From Oxytricha trifallax (Eukaryota; Ciliophora; Spirotrichea; Sporadotrichida; Oxytrichidae), in assembly GCA_000711775.1 (NCBI GenBank), contig ARYC01001473.1, positions 1 to 64,000 of the forward strand: a stretch of DNA of 64,000 nt. Direction: 5' to 3'. The notes beneath the pieces were generated by a model. That model did not search any database, was not told the DNA's origin, and saw only the letters and a list, made by a program, of their open reading frames with translations. Positions 34,532-44,466 of this stretch are shown piece by piece. Made by a program: the position numbers and the translations under genes. Each line of letters starts with the position of its first letter. Within the stretch, counting starts at the first letter, position 1.

Positions 34532-34801
34532 ACTAGAACGCCATTTCTAATTATTTTAATATTTAAATTAATAAATATATCAGAATGTGCAGATAATCTA
34601 CCCCATGTTTAATGATTATATTTTTGCACACTTGCACACAAAATTATATTTATTAATAAAACTTTAATAAATGAATTTGGTCATAATCAAAATCAAATTA
34701 TATTTTAGATGCTTTCTAATTACTGTCAGTTATAATTAATTACATATTTTAAACTCATTTGTATTTCTTTAATTTCCTATTCTTATGTATTTTAGTAATA
34801 A
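34532..34801. repeat. Right terminal inverted repeat of the Rep element
   Basis: Inverted complement of 32874-33143; see the element entry. Confidence 0.85.
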
Positions 34802-35480
34802 CTATCTATCTTATGTTAAATTATCATGTAAAAAAGTAGATATAAATACAAAAAGAAATAGCAAAATAAGTTAAGAAAGTATGAACAATAGTTTTAGAAA
34901 ATAGAATATCAATTAGGATAACTATTTAGCTTAAAAAATATTAAGCGAAGGAAAGATATAGAGTCCAAAGAAGCTAATTACTTTTAGAAATTTATTTTAT
35001 TAATTATTGATAAATTTAATTTATTTATATAATAATGATTTAAGACATCGGAGAGGCAGGTAAAACTAGAGAAATATCTAGATTACTCATTAAATTTTGA
35101 ATATTAGCTAAAAAATAAATCTACTATAAGGCATTTCCTTAATTTAATCATGATGGCAAATTTTTATATAGCAATCTTTTTTTAATTTTGATATAGTACT
35201 AAAGATTAAACTTAATAAAATGATAAATGCTTCAGCTCAACTAATATTAAATCCAAGAATGACAAAAAAATAGAGCCAATTTACAGCTCTTACATTTTAA
35301 GATTAAAATAAAAAGCTTAAAAGAATTTAAGTTAATAGTAAATATTTTTATAAATATACAGGTATATTTAAATTATTAGAGAGGTAAAAGCATAATTCAA
35401 TTTGAAAATAAGGAGTTTTAAAATAATAAAATATAGATGATAATAGAGAAGTATTAAACTATATGAAATATAATCTAAAT
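34802..35480. other. A+T-rich DNA, nothing seen
   Basis: No gene or repeat pair is recognised. Confidence 0.5.
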
Positions 35481-35486
35481 ATCACT

Positions 35487-35710
35487 GATCATATTGATAT
35501 GTTAAAATGCTGATGTAGTTATGCCGATATAACTAATAGCTAAAGTTTTTGACCAACATTAACAAGTGATATTATCAAGAATGATTATAAACACATATTC
35601 ACTACCAGTGAATTCCAGTTGTGATGAGACAGAAAGCCAATGTTACTAGCGGAAGCCCAGCAAGCGTGGGTGCAGGAGGTGAATTTGGTGTAGCCCGCAT
35701 TTGACATATA
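35487..35710 (-). other. Short G+C-richer island, coding potential unclear
   Basis: The segment 35595-35710 is clearly richer in G+C. The minus strand is open from ATG near 35707 to TGA near 35487 and includes CTHACWASASN; the plus strand is also partly open. No family is recognised. Confidence 0.25.
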
Positions 35711-35734
35711 TACCTTCAATTATCACACTAGGTT

Positions 35735-35880
35735 TTAAAGTTTAATTGTATGTATTGATAAGGAAGTATGTTGAATATTGTATTTTAATATTTTAAATTC
35801 ATCTGGAAGAGGGTCACGGAAATTTATGAGTTGACCTGGACTTTAGCAAATCCACTAAATTTGGGCTCCTGATTAATCAA
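35735..35880. repeat. Repeat matching the flanks of the 37.7-40.3 kb fold-back element
   Basis: This segment joins sequences that lie on opposite sides of the fold-back element. TTTAAAGTTTAATTGTAT matches 37664-37681, and the TTTTAAATTCATC...GGTCACGG stretch with ATTTATGAGTT matches about 40285-40322. It therefore looks like a related copy of the target before insertion. Confidence 0.55.
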
Positions 35881-35959
35881 TGTGATTAATATTTATTTTT
35901 AAAACTTATTATTATTATTATTTAATCACTCATAAAACAACTTAATAAGTATAATACTA

Positions 35960-37230
35960 TAAATGGATGAGTATCATCTCATATAGTCTTAAGGAAATAC
36001 CTCCCTTCTCTTATAATTTTAGCACTTTCTAAATTTATTTGGTTCTAGTCTTTCTGCCGCATTATTTAGAATTGCATCTTATTTGCAATCTAGTGTTGCA
36101 GCCACTATAGCAGCTGAACCAAGTATAATAGAATTTGCTATATTAGAGTCTTTTATTTAAGAAAAATTTTCTTAAATTGCAACAATAATGAAAGTCAAGT
36201 TGGCTAAAATGTAAACTCAACCCATCCCTCACACATGGACTTAGTTTCTAATAAATATCATTGATTTTAGTTGGTGTTATTATTGAATGTGCCAAAAAAT
36301 TTTCTAAAATAGATCTTCCTAGATAGTCTCCTTTGCGACCCTCGAATTGATTACTTATAATTATAATTATTCTTTCTAAAGTAGTCCTCTCAAATTTTTC
36401 ACTCAGATGCTGGCATACTCTAGCAGTGAATTGACACCTAAAAATATAAAATTTCATAATCTCACTGTTTTTTGCTAAGTTTTGCATTCGATCTAATCTT
36501 TTTAGCTCGCCGACTTTGTCCTGATTTGGGATTTGGCTGACTTTTTTGACTTAACTATATTAAATAGGTAAATTAATTTTAAGTACTCTCAAAATTTTCT
36601 GTTGAGCATAGTTGCTTCATGAGATGACTCCTGAGTATTATATTGAAATTTATCTAAACTTAAGAAATTTTATTCAGATCGGTGTATTGTTGTATTCCTT
36701 GATAATTAAGGCATATTAGAGAGCAATTCTAATAGTTAGTATAAATTATGATTAAATATTTTCTAACATAATAGTAATCTTCCTAATAATTGATTTTTTT
36801 GCCATGTTGGGAAAGCAAAAATGATAGTGAAAAATATAATTTCCCTATATACTGAGCCTACTTACCATCCTCAGCAGAGATACGGGTCTCCGCAAATTGC
36901 TTACAAGTGTAATTTTTACACATTTTTTTATAAATTGCAATTGTTCCTTATTCTTTTATAGTTAATATTAAGTAGATTGGCTAGCACATACTATACCTTC
37001 AATTATGATTGTGTATACACATTGACTCTAATAGTATCCCAGAGCGCATGCCATGTTTTGCAATATGATCTCCCACATAAGAGACAAGAATTTTAGTTGA
37101 CAGCATTTGCAACTCTAACCCCAAAGAATATCTTTTCTTTATTGCGTTTTACGCATAGTGACATTTCCTATTAAGACAATCAGACTACTGCAAATTTATT
37201 AGACATGATATTATTAAACATTAAGCAGAC
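35960..37230 (-). pseudogene. Unrecognised coding-like region with a Cys-rich motif
   Basis: The minus strand has long open stretches broken by a few TGA codons and frame changes. The first part (about 37215-36890) includes NSCLLCGRSYCKTWHALWD, a possible zinc-binding CxxC motif. A later part (36487-36248) includes CQFTARVCQHLSEKFERTT, and a final part in another frame contains ILGSAAIVAATLDCK. The family is not recognised. Frame length alone is weak evidence in this DNA, but the residue composition and G+C rise near 37020-37130 suggest old coding sequence. Confidence 0.3.
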
Positions 37231-37696
37231 CCGTTTATTAAAAGTTTTAACTTAAGAGTTATTTTCTAGTATTTTTGAATAAGCTACCATTTGACAGCAT
37301 GGCTATATACTCATCAACAATATTATGACTTACTATTACTGATATAACAGACATTTTAGTATAGTGACTATATTTATATTAATTAATAAGTTAACGAATT
37401 TAATCACATTGAATAGTGTATTACAGGACCATAAGATATATAGATATTTTTAAGAATTATGGATGGATCATTTTGTCAATTATGCAATTTCTGAAAAATT
37501 GTACAAGACCCAAACCAAACCATTACCGATAAAATTCAACTTCAAATGTATATTTACCATAAATTCCCAAAAATATTGTTTCTGGTCATTTGGGCCTCGC
37601 TGAACACGAATATGAAATCAGTTTTGTAGAATCTTTAAAACGCGCAAAGTTATAGCCATTTAAAGTTTAATTGTATATATCGATGATCAAGTAAAA
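37231..37696. other. Left flank of the fold-back element
   Basis: Mostly non-coding. The last 35 bases match the repeat at 35735-35770. Confidence 0.45.
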
Positions 37697-38069
37697 TCAA
37701 ATATGTGGATTGATCAGTGAATTTAGATATAGACATAAATAAAAGCTCTATGACTTATTAATTCAGGGTTTATGTGCTTTTCATAATTTCACTCTTAGTA
37801 TTGTCTCTTTTAACATTCCATCCTTTATCAAAATATTAGTCTTTAAGCAAATAGTGTTTCTCGCATAAATCAAGCTGTCAATGAGCGTAATTTCACTGTA
37901 ACTGTATGTTGATTAGCAATGTTTGAGAATTTTAACAAATGCGTGATTAGAGTGGTCTTCAACATACAGCTAAAAGGTAATTGCTAAAATACAATTATTT
38001 AGGAATTCTTAAATATTAACTTTTAATTTATTAGTACAAATTAATCAGTTATAAATTACAGTAAATAAG
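37697..38069. repeat. Left arm of the fold-back element
   Basis: Inverted complement of 39881-40253, including GCAATGTTTGAGAATTTTAA. Confidence 0.85.
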
Positions 38070-38188
38070 ATTTTGTCCACATTAAATTAGTTTAGTATCA
38101 AATTAAAAAAGTTTAGTAATAAAGTATTTCTCTATAATTTAATCGTTTCTAATAAATTAAAAACATTCTTGATTAAAACTAAAAAGGT

Positions 38189-38240
38189 AATAATAAATAA
38201 ATAAATAAATAAATAACTCGCATCGAGGGCTTAAAGCCCC
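38189..38240 (-). repeat. LINE-A 3' end: hairpin and ATTT tail
   Basis: On the minus strand GGGGGCTTTAAGCCCTC can fold as a stem, followed by GATGCGAGTT and then ATTT repeats. LINE-B has the equivalent GAGAGCCCCTGAGCTCTC, GATGTGAGTT and ATT repeats. A shared 3' hairpin plus a microsatellite tail is a usual recognition signal for LINE reverse transcriptases. Confidence 0.6.
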
Positions 38241-38285
38241 CTGAGCATATCATTAACAAAGGACTAAGTACTTTTTGTTAGGTCC

Positions 38286-38800
38286 TCATTGAGATCCAGG
38301 ATCTGGTGGTACATGAGACACTTGTAGCATAATTTTGTTGATTAATTAGCTCCTTCTTTCTAGTTCCACCAATTGAATTGTCATAGGTACTGAGGGAAAA
38401 GCAGAGGCAATGTCGACGAACCAGAGTTGTTTGTATTATTATTACTTAATTATGTTAATAAGTTCCGTTGTATGTTTACCCATTTGTTCGCCAGGCCTGA
38501 AGCCTATTTATTCTTTTGCAACTGTTAACCAAAGTTTGTAAGAATATAGTCTGGACCAGGAAGCTTTCATCATTTTCCTCAAAATTGAGGTCATTGCAAT
38601 TTGTCTGGTCTTGTTAATTGGAGGTTGGATAGAGTCTGTTTTTGAGAGTAGCATCAGGTTTGCATCATTGACCCAAAGGGGTACTACTTGGTTGTTGTTG
38701 ACCCAATTCTCAATTGTTTAAAGTGCTGGTAGAGCTCGTTCGTGTTTTCTGATGCATTGATCACTTATGTTGTCAGGGCCAAGAGCTTTATCTGTTGGAG
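38286..38800 (-). pseudogene. Truncated reverse transcriptase of LINE-A
   Basis: The frame runs from TDKALGPDNISDQ (the RT N-terminal K-A-x-G-P-D motif, about 38760-38797) through IGFRPGEQMGKHT to motif A FVDIASAFPSV (about 38405-38440), then soon ends at TGA 38288-38286. Motifs B and C are missing. It follows the endonuclease frame with a one-base shift near 38790. Confidence 0.65.
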
Positions 38801-39804
38801 AGTTTCTTAGGATGTCTGGTAGAAGTTTATGTCTCTTAGTATACTTCCAGTATACTGATCCTATCTCTGATTAGGTAATTTTTTCTTGGTTGGAGATCAG
38901 AATTTTTGAAGGCCGGTATAAACTGGCCAGAACCTTAAATTCCGATGTACTGCTTAGCAGCAATGACACTGTCTGAAAGTGAAAGATTTTCAATTTGTTG
39001 GACTATTTTTCCTTTAGAAGCTCCGATACTTCTCTGGATGATTCTGTTAGCGTCTTTGAGGTTGCCTTCGAACCAAAGTTGTTTGATTTTGTTAGCAGCA
39101 GAGAGAAAGTGTGACTTAGCTTGAATGATTTTTGTAGGTTTAGGTTGGATTTGTTATCCGCCATACCAGGCTAAGTCTTCTTTGAGGAGTTTGTTTACCT
39201 GGGGTTTTGTGATTTTTAGTTCGACTGGACTGTGATATTGGAATTCAAACTCTTTATATAGTAGCATGTGATCTGAAGTAGATAGTAGTTAGTATTACTT
39301 GTTCACTTGTAGGATGGGGTGGAAGATATAGTCAATGTTTGAGTTGGAGTCCGGTCTGGTTACTAAATAGGTATTAGGTAAGGATTAAGCCACGTAATTA
39401 AGATCACCGGTTATTAAATAGGAAGGGTCTTAGGAATGAGGAGACAACCAATCTTCAAAGTAACTTTTGTAGGATTGGAACTGGGATGAGATGTAGAGAT
39501 TAACAACCTATATTTCTAGGTCTAGCAGATCTAGTTTTACGGATAAAGGGATTTCACAAGCCAGCTGTGAGACTCTTGAGAGTCCTTTTCTAATAAGAGT
39601 GCAGGTACCATGTATACCATCTTTGATTTTAGTTTTATAATGGTAGCAATCATAGTTGGGGAAGAAAATCTTAGAATTTCTCGTCTCTTAAAGGGTGACG
39701 ATATCTGGATCAGTTTAGGAGATAACCTTCTCCAAGAAGATCAACGAGTCTAGCGAAGAGCATCTCATGTTCCAATTTACCACTTTGAGATTGGAAGCTT
39801 GCAT
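38773..39804 (-). CDS. LINE-A AP-type endonuclease ORF, 343 codons
   Basis: An uninterrupted frame from ATG 39804-39802 to TGA 38775-38773 with TAA/TAG as Gln. It shows the exonuclease-endonuclease-phosphatase fold motifs in order: VVNWNMR (residues about 8-14), IVTLQETR (about 34-42), LITGDLNYV (about 145-155) and STSDHMLLY (about 196-205). In LINEs this enzyme nicks target DNA to prime reverse transcription. The intact frame in a copy that lacks RT motifs suggests a recent insertion or selection on the endonuclease. The shift into the RT frame lies just before its stop. Confidence 0.7.
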
Positions 39805-39880
39805 ACTGACTCGTGCTTAAATTAGTAGGTTAGATCTTTAACTTTCTAATTTAATAATAACTAGAAAGGTTTTAATGTAT

Positions 39881-40253
39881 CTTATTTACTGTAATTTATA
39901 ACTGATTAATTTGTACTAATAAATTAAAAGTTAATATTTAAGAATTCCTAAATAATTGTATTTTAGCAATTACCTTTTAGCTGTATGTTGAAGACCACTC
40001 TAATCACGCATTTGTTAAAATTCTCAAACATTGCTAATCAACATACAGTTACAGTGAAATTACGCTCATTGACAGCTTGATTTATGCGAGAAACACTATT
40101 TGCTTAAAGACTAATATTTTGATAAAGGATGGAATGTTAAAAGAGACAATACTAAGAGTGAAATTATGAAAAGCACATAAACCCTGAATTAATAAGTCAT
40201 AGAGCTTTTATTTATGTCTATATCTAAATTCACTGATCAATCCACATATTTGA
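39881..40253. repeat. Right arm of the fold-back element
   Basis: Inverted complement of 37697-38069. Confidence 0.85.
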
Positions 40254-40522
40254 ATTTATATGAGACCATGAATTTCAGGGTTTTAAATTCATCGGGATAG
40301 GTCACGGGAATTTATGAGTTTACCTAAAATATGTTAATCCACTAAATTTGGTCTCCTGAGAAAGAGTGGAAAACTGAAACAAAAGATATAGGGGCATTTG
40401 GAAAGGTTTTGATGGGGGTCAAATTGTTAATTTTGCATTTTCTTAAAAAATTTGTACAATACCGAAACATTTCCAATACCAAGACAAGGATATAATCATT
40501 ATTTTCAACAAAACTAATCATT
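40254..40522. other. Spacer between the fold-back element and TBE-B
   Basis: It begins with the continuation of the 35.8-kb repeat (AATCCACTAAATTTGG near 40345) and ends ATT, the target duplication of TBE-B. Confidence 0.5.
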
Positions 40523-40600
40523 CAAAACCCCAAAATCTCTTAATGAGGTTTATAAGTGCTTTGATTTGTACGGAATTTATTAGGGGTTGGGGTTATTAAT
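40523..40600. repeat. TBE-B left terminal repeat
   Basis: 78-bp type terminal repeat with C4A4 end and core TTTATAAGTGCTTTGATTTG. Confidence 0.85.
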
Positions 40601-40641
40601 AGGTTTTAATGTGAAATTTATATAAAATTTATTTAATTTAA

Positions 40642-41833
40642 TCACTCAAAATGCACTTTTGGATCGTATAAAAGAGGTCTGAAGTTTATCTTAATTAACC
40701 ACAACTCTATCTTCTCTATTGATATGTCTGATCTTGAGTTTGGTTTTATTATTGACTCTGCCATTTGTTTCATTGATTGAGAGACTCTATTTTGTCAATA
40801 AATTGCTTTATTCTTTGTTTTGCCTCCTTCTCGCTCCTTGTAGAGTAGTATTCGTTGCGAGGCTTATCGCACTCTATTATTTTTAGTGCCATAGTCCAGA
40901 CATCCCATTCAAAGTCTCCATCTCTCCAGTCCTATTTTTCTGGATAATAGCCTTGAGCTCCCATAACAGTCCCAAGCCTAGTACTTCCACTATTAAGGCT
41001 CTATTGAAATCGATAATTGCTACTCTTACAAGTGAAAAGTTCAACATTATATTCTCAGGCTTGAGATCCCTGTGAACAAAGCCTAACTTGTGAAGCTCTT
41101 TGATACCCTGTATAGCTTAGGTTGCTATTAATGCAAGCTATCTATGATTTCTTTGATCAGTTATGAAATCTCTGAGTGTCATTTCAAAGAGTGGTAGTCT
41201 GAAAGCTACATGATCTTTGGCTAGGAGAACAGCATCTAGCTTTATTAAATATTTACACACTTTAAACTAAGCCTGAGTGTGTACTTAATACTCATTAGTT
41301 AACTCCATTTAATATTTATTATCAAAGGAGATAGTTGAAAGGGTATACTTTGTTAGCTTACTGATGATCCTTTATAACTTTTTGTCATTAGGAGTCCTCA
41401 AGAATTAGGTAGCATTAGAGAGAAGAGTCTAAATCAATCTATGCAAGTACTGGAATTTTCTTTAATTATATTTTAATCATGATTTTAATGACCTATTATG
41501 CTAAGAGGTTGCATGCAATCCTAACATACTCTGATTCATTTTCTTGTTAAAGCTCAGCAGCTTAAAGAGGCTCCCTTGATTTTTCTTTTATTGAGCAACT
41601 TCAGCTGAATGTCTTAATCTTCAACCTCTATTTCTTTCTTGTGGGCTTTTAAGCTTTAAGTATACAGTTGGCTTGGCTTCTCTATGCACTTTCTTATGTC
41701 TGTACCAGCTTGATTTATGAGCAAAATCTCTCTCAAACTTCTCACAAAAATATACTTCAACTTCCTCTGCTTACATTGAAACTTCATTTCTAATCTTCTC
41801 CTCCTCTCTGTCTCCCACGCTCTTGTTTGCCAT
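40642..41833 (-). pseudogene. TBE-B zinc-finger/kinase gene, first finger damaged
   Basis: The start ATG is at 41833-41831. The first finger reads CEKF...HKKVH, so the second zinc-binding Cys is Phe here (CELC in TBE-A), and most of the second finger is gone. The kinase-like part keeps FVHRDLKPEN (about 41045-41078) and IDFN, with Asn for the Gly of DFG as in TBE-A. GDFEWDVWTM (about 40885-40915) keeps the two Trp codons that became TGA in TBE-A. Frame changes occur between the finger and kinase regions. The DFN change in both copies suggests the family has an altered or weak kinase activity. Confidence 0.75.
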
Positions 41834-42189
41834 TTATTTCTATTATTAATTTCTTTTTTAATAACAGAGACCTCAAGTGATAGCTCTGGGAGTTCTTTGT
41901 GAGAGTTTAACTCACATCTTTCACACTTTTTATTGCTGCCAAAGGTAAGTCTCATTTAGTTTGATGGGAGTGCTGTTGTTTTTCTTAAAATGTTAGCGCT
42001 CATATTTAAATTTGAATTTAAAATTATAAAACTGCCTCTATAACTGAGAGCTTATATAAGAGCTTACAAGGCTACAAGTTTCAAGGGAAGTTCTTATAGT
42101 ACTAGAGAAGAATTATGAGTGTTAAGAGACGACCCAGATCTAAATATGAGTGAGAAAAAACCATTTTTCCTATCAATAATAGGTTGATT

Positions 42190-42335
42190 AGAGCACGCAC
42201 CGATTAGAAGGTGCACCTAATTAAGTACGTAATGCTTAGGAGGTATTATGTGATTTTATGATTAATTTTAGGGTTCTTTTAATTAGTAGTAGGATTTTTG
42301 GAGCTGCTCCTAATTCAGTACTTACCAATCTAAAT
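42190..42335. promoter_or_regulatory. Divergent promoter region of TBE-B
   Basis: It contains GGTGCACCTAATTAAGTAC and GGAGCTGCTCCTAATTCAG, the same two dyads as TBE-A 18773 and 18898, in the same gap between the second and third genes. Confidence 0.5.
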
Positions 42336-42542
42336 TAAAAAATATGGAACTATAACAGTAGAAATTGATATCAATCTCTCAATTTTGAAACCAGTTCTTA
42401 AAACCTTCTCCATATCCTTCTTAGAGGTTGACCTCCTATACGATGCCCATATTTAATAGTAAGTATTACAAAGGCATATAATAAAAATCAATAAACTTAA
42501 ATTTGAATATCATTTCTTATATCTGTAAACAAAATTGAGTCA

Positions 42543-43325
42543 ATGAATGATGCAATGAAAAGAGTGCAAGCACAAGAATTTATTCAAATATTTAGAAGTA
42601 AGGAGGACTTGCACCGCTACCTGGTGCAGCAAGTTAAGGAACTTATATAAAAAAATCTTTATTATGTAGTTGGTTTTTTCCTGCCAATGATGGAAGGCAC
42701 TAAAATTTCATTTCTAAGAGCAATACTCTGCGAAGAGACGAAAGCATTGAAAACTTAGGATGTAAAGTTTGCAGAAATTCCTAACTATCCAGAAATCTCA
42801 ATGACTAACCTATACGACGACACTATTAATGACCTAGAGGTTTCGCAATACCTGCCTACTAAGAAGTGGTTGTCAAATAAACTGCCTGAAAGAAACTATC
42901 TATTTCTTTGGTATGCTTGCAACAATCAAAGTTGATAACATGAAAGAAATTATTCAAGAATCTCATAAGAAGAGGTACAGCATCTCTCCAGAAGATAAGA
43001 GTAAACAAGCAATCAAGATAAGTGAGAGCTTTCTGTCAGAATTGCAGAAGCACCCTTATATATCAAGTAAGATTTGTAGCTTAACTCTTTAGAAAAATCT
43101 GTTACTGCTATCTTCTTGATGAAAGAATAGAGCAAGCTTTACAGAGAGCGAAAGTCGCAGACAAAGTATGAAGTCAGCAAGAGACTTTATTCAAATATTT
43201 AGCATCCAGAGTCAATGAACATAGATACTGGAGCTGGCAGTAAGAGGAGAAACCTAGGAGAGAGGAAGTAGCTGGAGGAAGAAAAGAAAGAGAAGCCAGC
43301 TTCTATAAAAAAATTTTAAATTTGA
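42543..43325 (+). pseudogene. TBE-B second gene with one frameshift
   Basis: From ATG 42543 the frame stops at TGA 42933-42935 after 130 codons, but the sequence continues in the next frame to a TGA at 43323-43325, giving about 258 residues after one indel near 42910. Landmarks are FLPMMEG, IPNYPEIS, LSELQKHPYIS and a charged C-terminus (LEEEKKEK). Homologues occur in TBE-A, element D and element E, always opposite in strand to the transposase. The function is unknown. A segment near the N-terminal third is hydrophobic (YYVVGFFLP) but too short to call a membrane segment. Confidence 0.75.
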
Positions 43326-43334
43326 CTTATATAT

Positions 43335-44290
43335 TCAATAACTTAACTCTAAAACTTATTTATAAACATTCACTCTCCCTTCTTTGGCACACTTTTAAGC
43401 CAACTAATTGTCTACTCTCTTCTCTGAACTTTGTATAAAGTCAACTGTATCGATAGGTAGATCTTGCTTCAGGTGGTAAAACAGCAATTTTTTATAATGA
43501 CCTTTAAATATACCCTAGTAGAACTAAATTCCATTAAACTAGGGGCTGTTAGGTACGTTGAACACTGGTATTATTCTTAGTTGTTCATAACTCTTCTTTG
43601 TATCTCTTGTCTTATGAACAGAAAGATTATCAACGAGTAGTATTATCTCTTATTCAGGGTACTTCTCTCTCAGCTACTCTAAGAACTTAATATACTGCTC
43701 CGTCTTAATAGAGCAAGAATGAATAACTAATCCCTCCCAGAATTGCCATTGTTTACACCTTTACTTTCTAGTCATATACTTCTATATTACTATGCCTCTT
43801 ATACCAAGACTTCTAGATGAAAGTATTGAAGATATTGTTGGTAAAGACAGCCTCGTCAGCATGAATAAACTTAATATTACTCTATTAGGCTCTCTGCATT
43901 TAATTATAAATATAATTTAAGTTGTTGTTATAAAATCACAGAGTGAAATCAATTACTCTCTTGATAGGATTTACACCTTTGTAAGAGATACCGTTTCGTT
44001 TATAAATGTTTGCAACAGACTATGCAGAAATCTTCAACTCAGGGAACTGGCGGTGAAACATAATAGCTCGTTAGTCGAGAGAGAAGTGAGCCCAATACTT
44101 CAAAGTTTTTTCATTAATAAGATAGTCAATATGCTTCTATAGAAACTTTGACTTCCTCTTAGGCTAAGAATTCAGCTATTATTGCTTTAATTACACAGCT
44201 TTCAAGCAGTGAGAGCGAACAGTTGATGGACTACGCTTTAAGAGCAGTGCAATAGACTTATAGTTCAGTACTGGTTTGACTTATTCACTA
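43335..44290 (-). pseudogene. TBE-B transposase with catalytic Glu replaced
   Basis: The first Asp is in ADEAVF (codon 43857-43855) and the second in LLVDNLSVHK. The third acidic residue, Glu in NGIEFYWG of TBE-A, is a TAG codon here (plus strand CTA 43524-43526), read as Gln; the following Trp is also TAG, read as Gln. About 36 bp are missing between the first and second Asp, compared with TBE-A. It ends at TGA 43337-43335. Loss of the catalytic Glu should abolish strand cleavage even if translated. Confidence 0.8.
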
Positions 44291-44388
44291 TACATATCAC
44301 TTCCATAACGCAGTTTAAACACTAAATCTATATACTCTTCATCATAAATAGACCCCAATAGCTTGTAATTTTTGTCTCGCATTAAATT

Positions 44389-44463
44389 AATAACCCCAAC
44401 CCCAAACAAATTCCCTAAGAATCAAAGCACTTATAAACCTTACTAACGGGTTTTGGTGTTTTT
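44389..44463. repeat. TBE-B right terminal repeat
   Basis: Inverted complement of the left terminal repeat, ending GGGTTTTGGTGTTTTT, a slightly eroded telomere-like tract. Confidence 0.85.
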
Positions 44464-44466
44464 ATT

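Larger units (their letters stand above)
32874..34801 (-). mobile_element. Inverted-repeat element carrying a Rep-like SF3 helicase gene
   Basis: Terminal inverted repeats of about 270 bp (32874-33143 and 34532-34801), nearly identical by eye, bound a single gene on the minus strand. The inner edges of the repeats reach the ends of the coding region. No transposase is seen. The inner part is about 40% G+C against 20-25% outside. It could be a transposon derived from, or having captured, the replication gene of a small DNA virus or plasmid. Confidence 0.75.
38189..39859 (-). mobile_element. Short LINE copy (LINE-A) with endonuclease and a truncated RT
   Basis: A 1.67-kb non-LTR retrotransposon on the minus strand. 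It is flanked by a near-identical 11-bp duplication, ACTAAAAAGGT (38178-38188) and ACTAGAAAGGT (39860-39870). Its 3' end is a hairpin followed by an ATTT-repeat tail (plus-strand 38192-38215). It has an intact endonuclease frame but only the beginning of the RT, so most of ORF2 is internally deleted. Confidence 0.8.
37697..40253. mobile_element. Fold-back element with 373-bp arms and a LINE in its loop
   Basis: The arms 37697-38069 and 39881-40253 are inverted complements of equal length, starting TCAAATATGTGGATTGATCA. Without the LINE (38189-39859) it would be a palindrome of about 0.9 kb with a short A+T-rich loop. The related uninterrupted site at 35735-35880 supports insertion as a unit. 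No transposase is present. Confidence 0.75.
40523..44463 (-). mobile_element. TBE-B, complete telomere-bearing element
   Basis: 3941 bp with CAAAACCCCAAAA at the left end and the complementary tract at the right end, flanked on both sides by ATT (40520-40522 and 44464-44466), the ANT duplication known for TBEs. The gene order is that of TBE-A inverted: zinc-finger/kinase (-), second gene (+), transposase (-). Every gene has at least one disabling change. Confidence 0.95.

Noticed and set aside
27521-34801. The LINE and the Rep gene forming one element
   Set aside because: They are on opposite strands, and the Rep gene has its own complete inverted repeats outside the LINE end.
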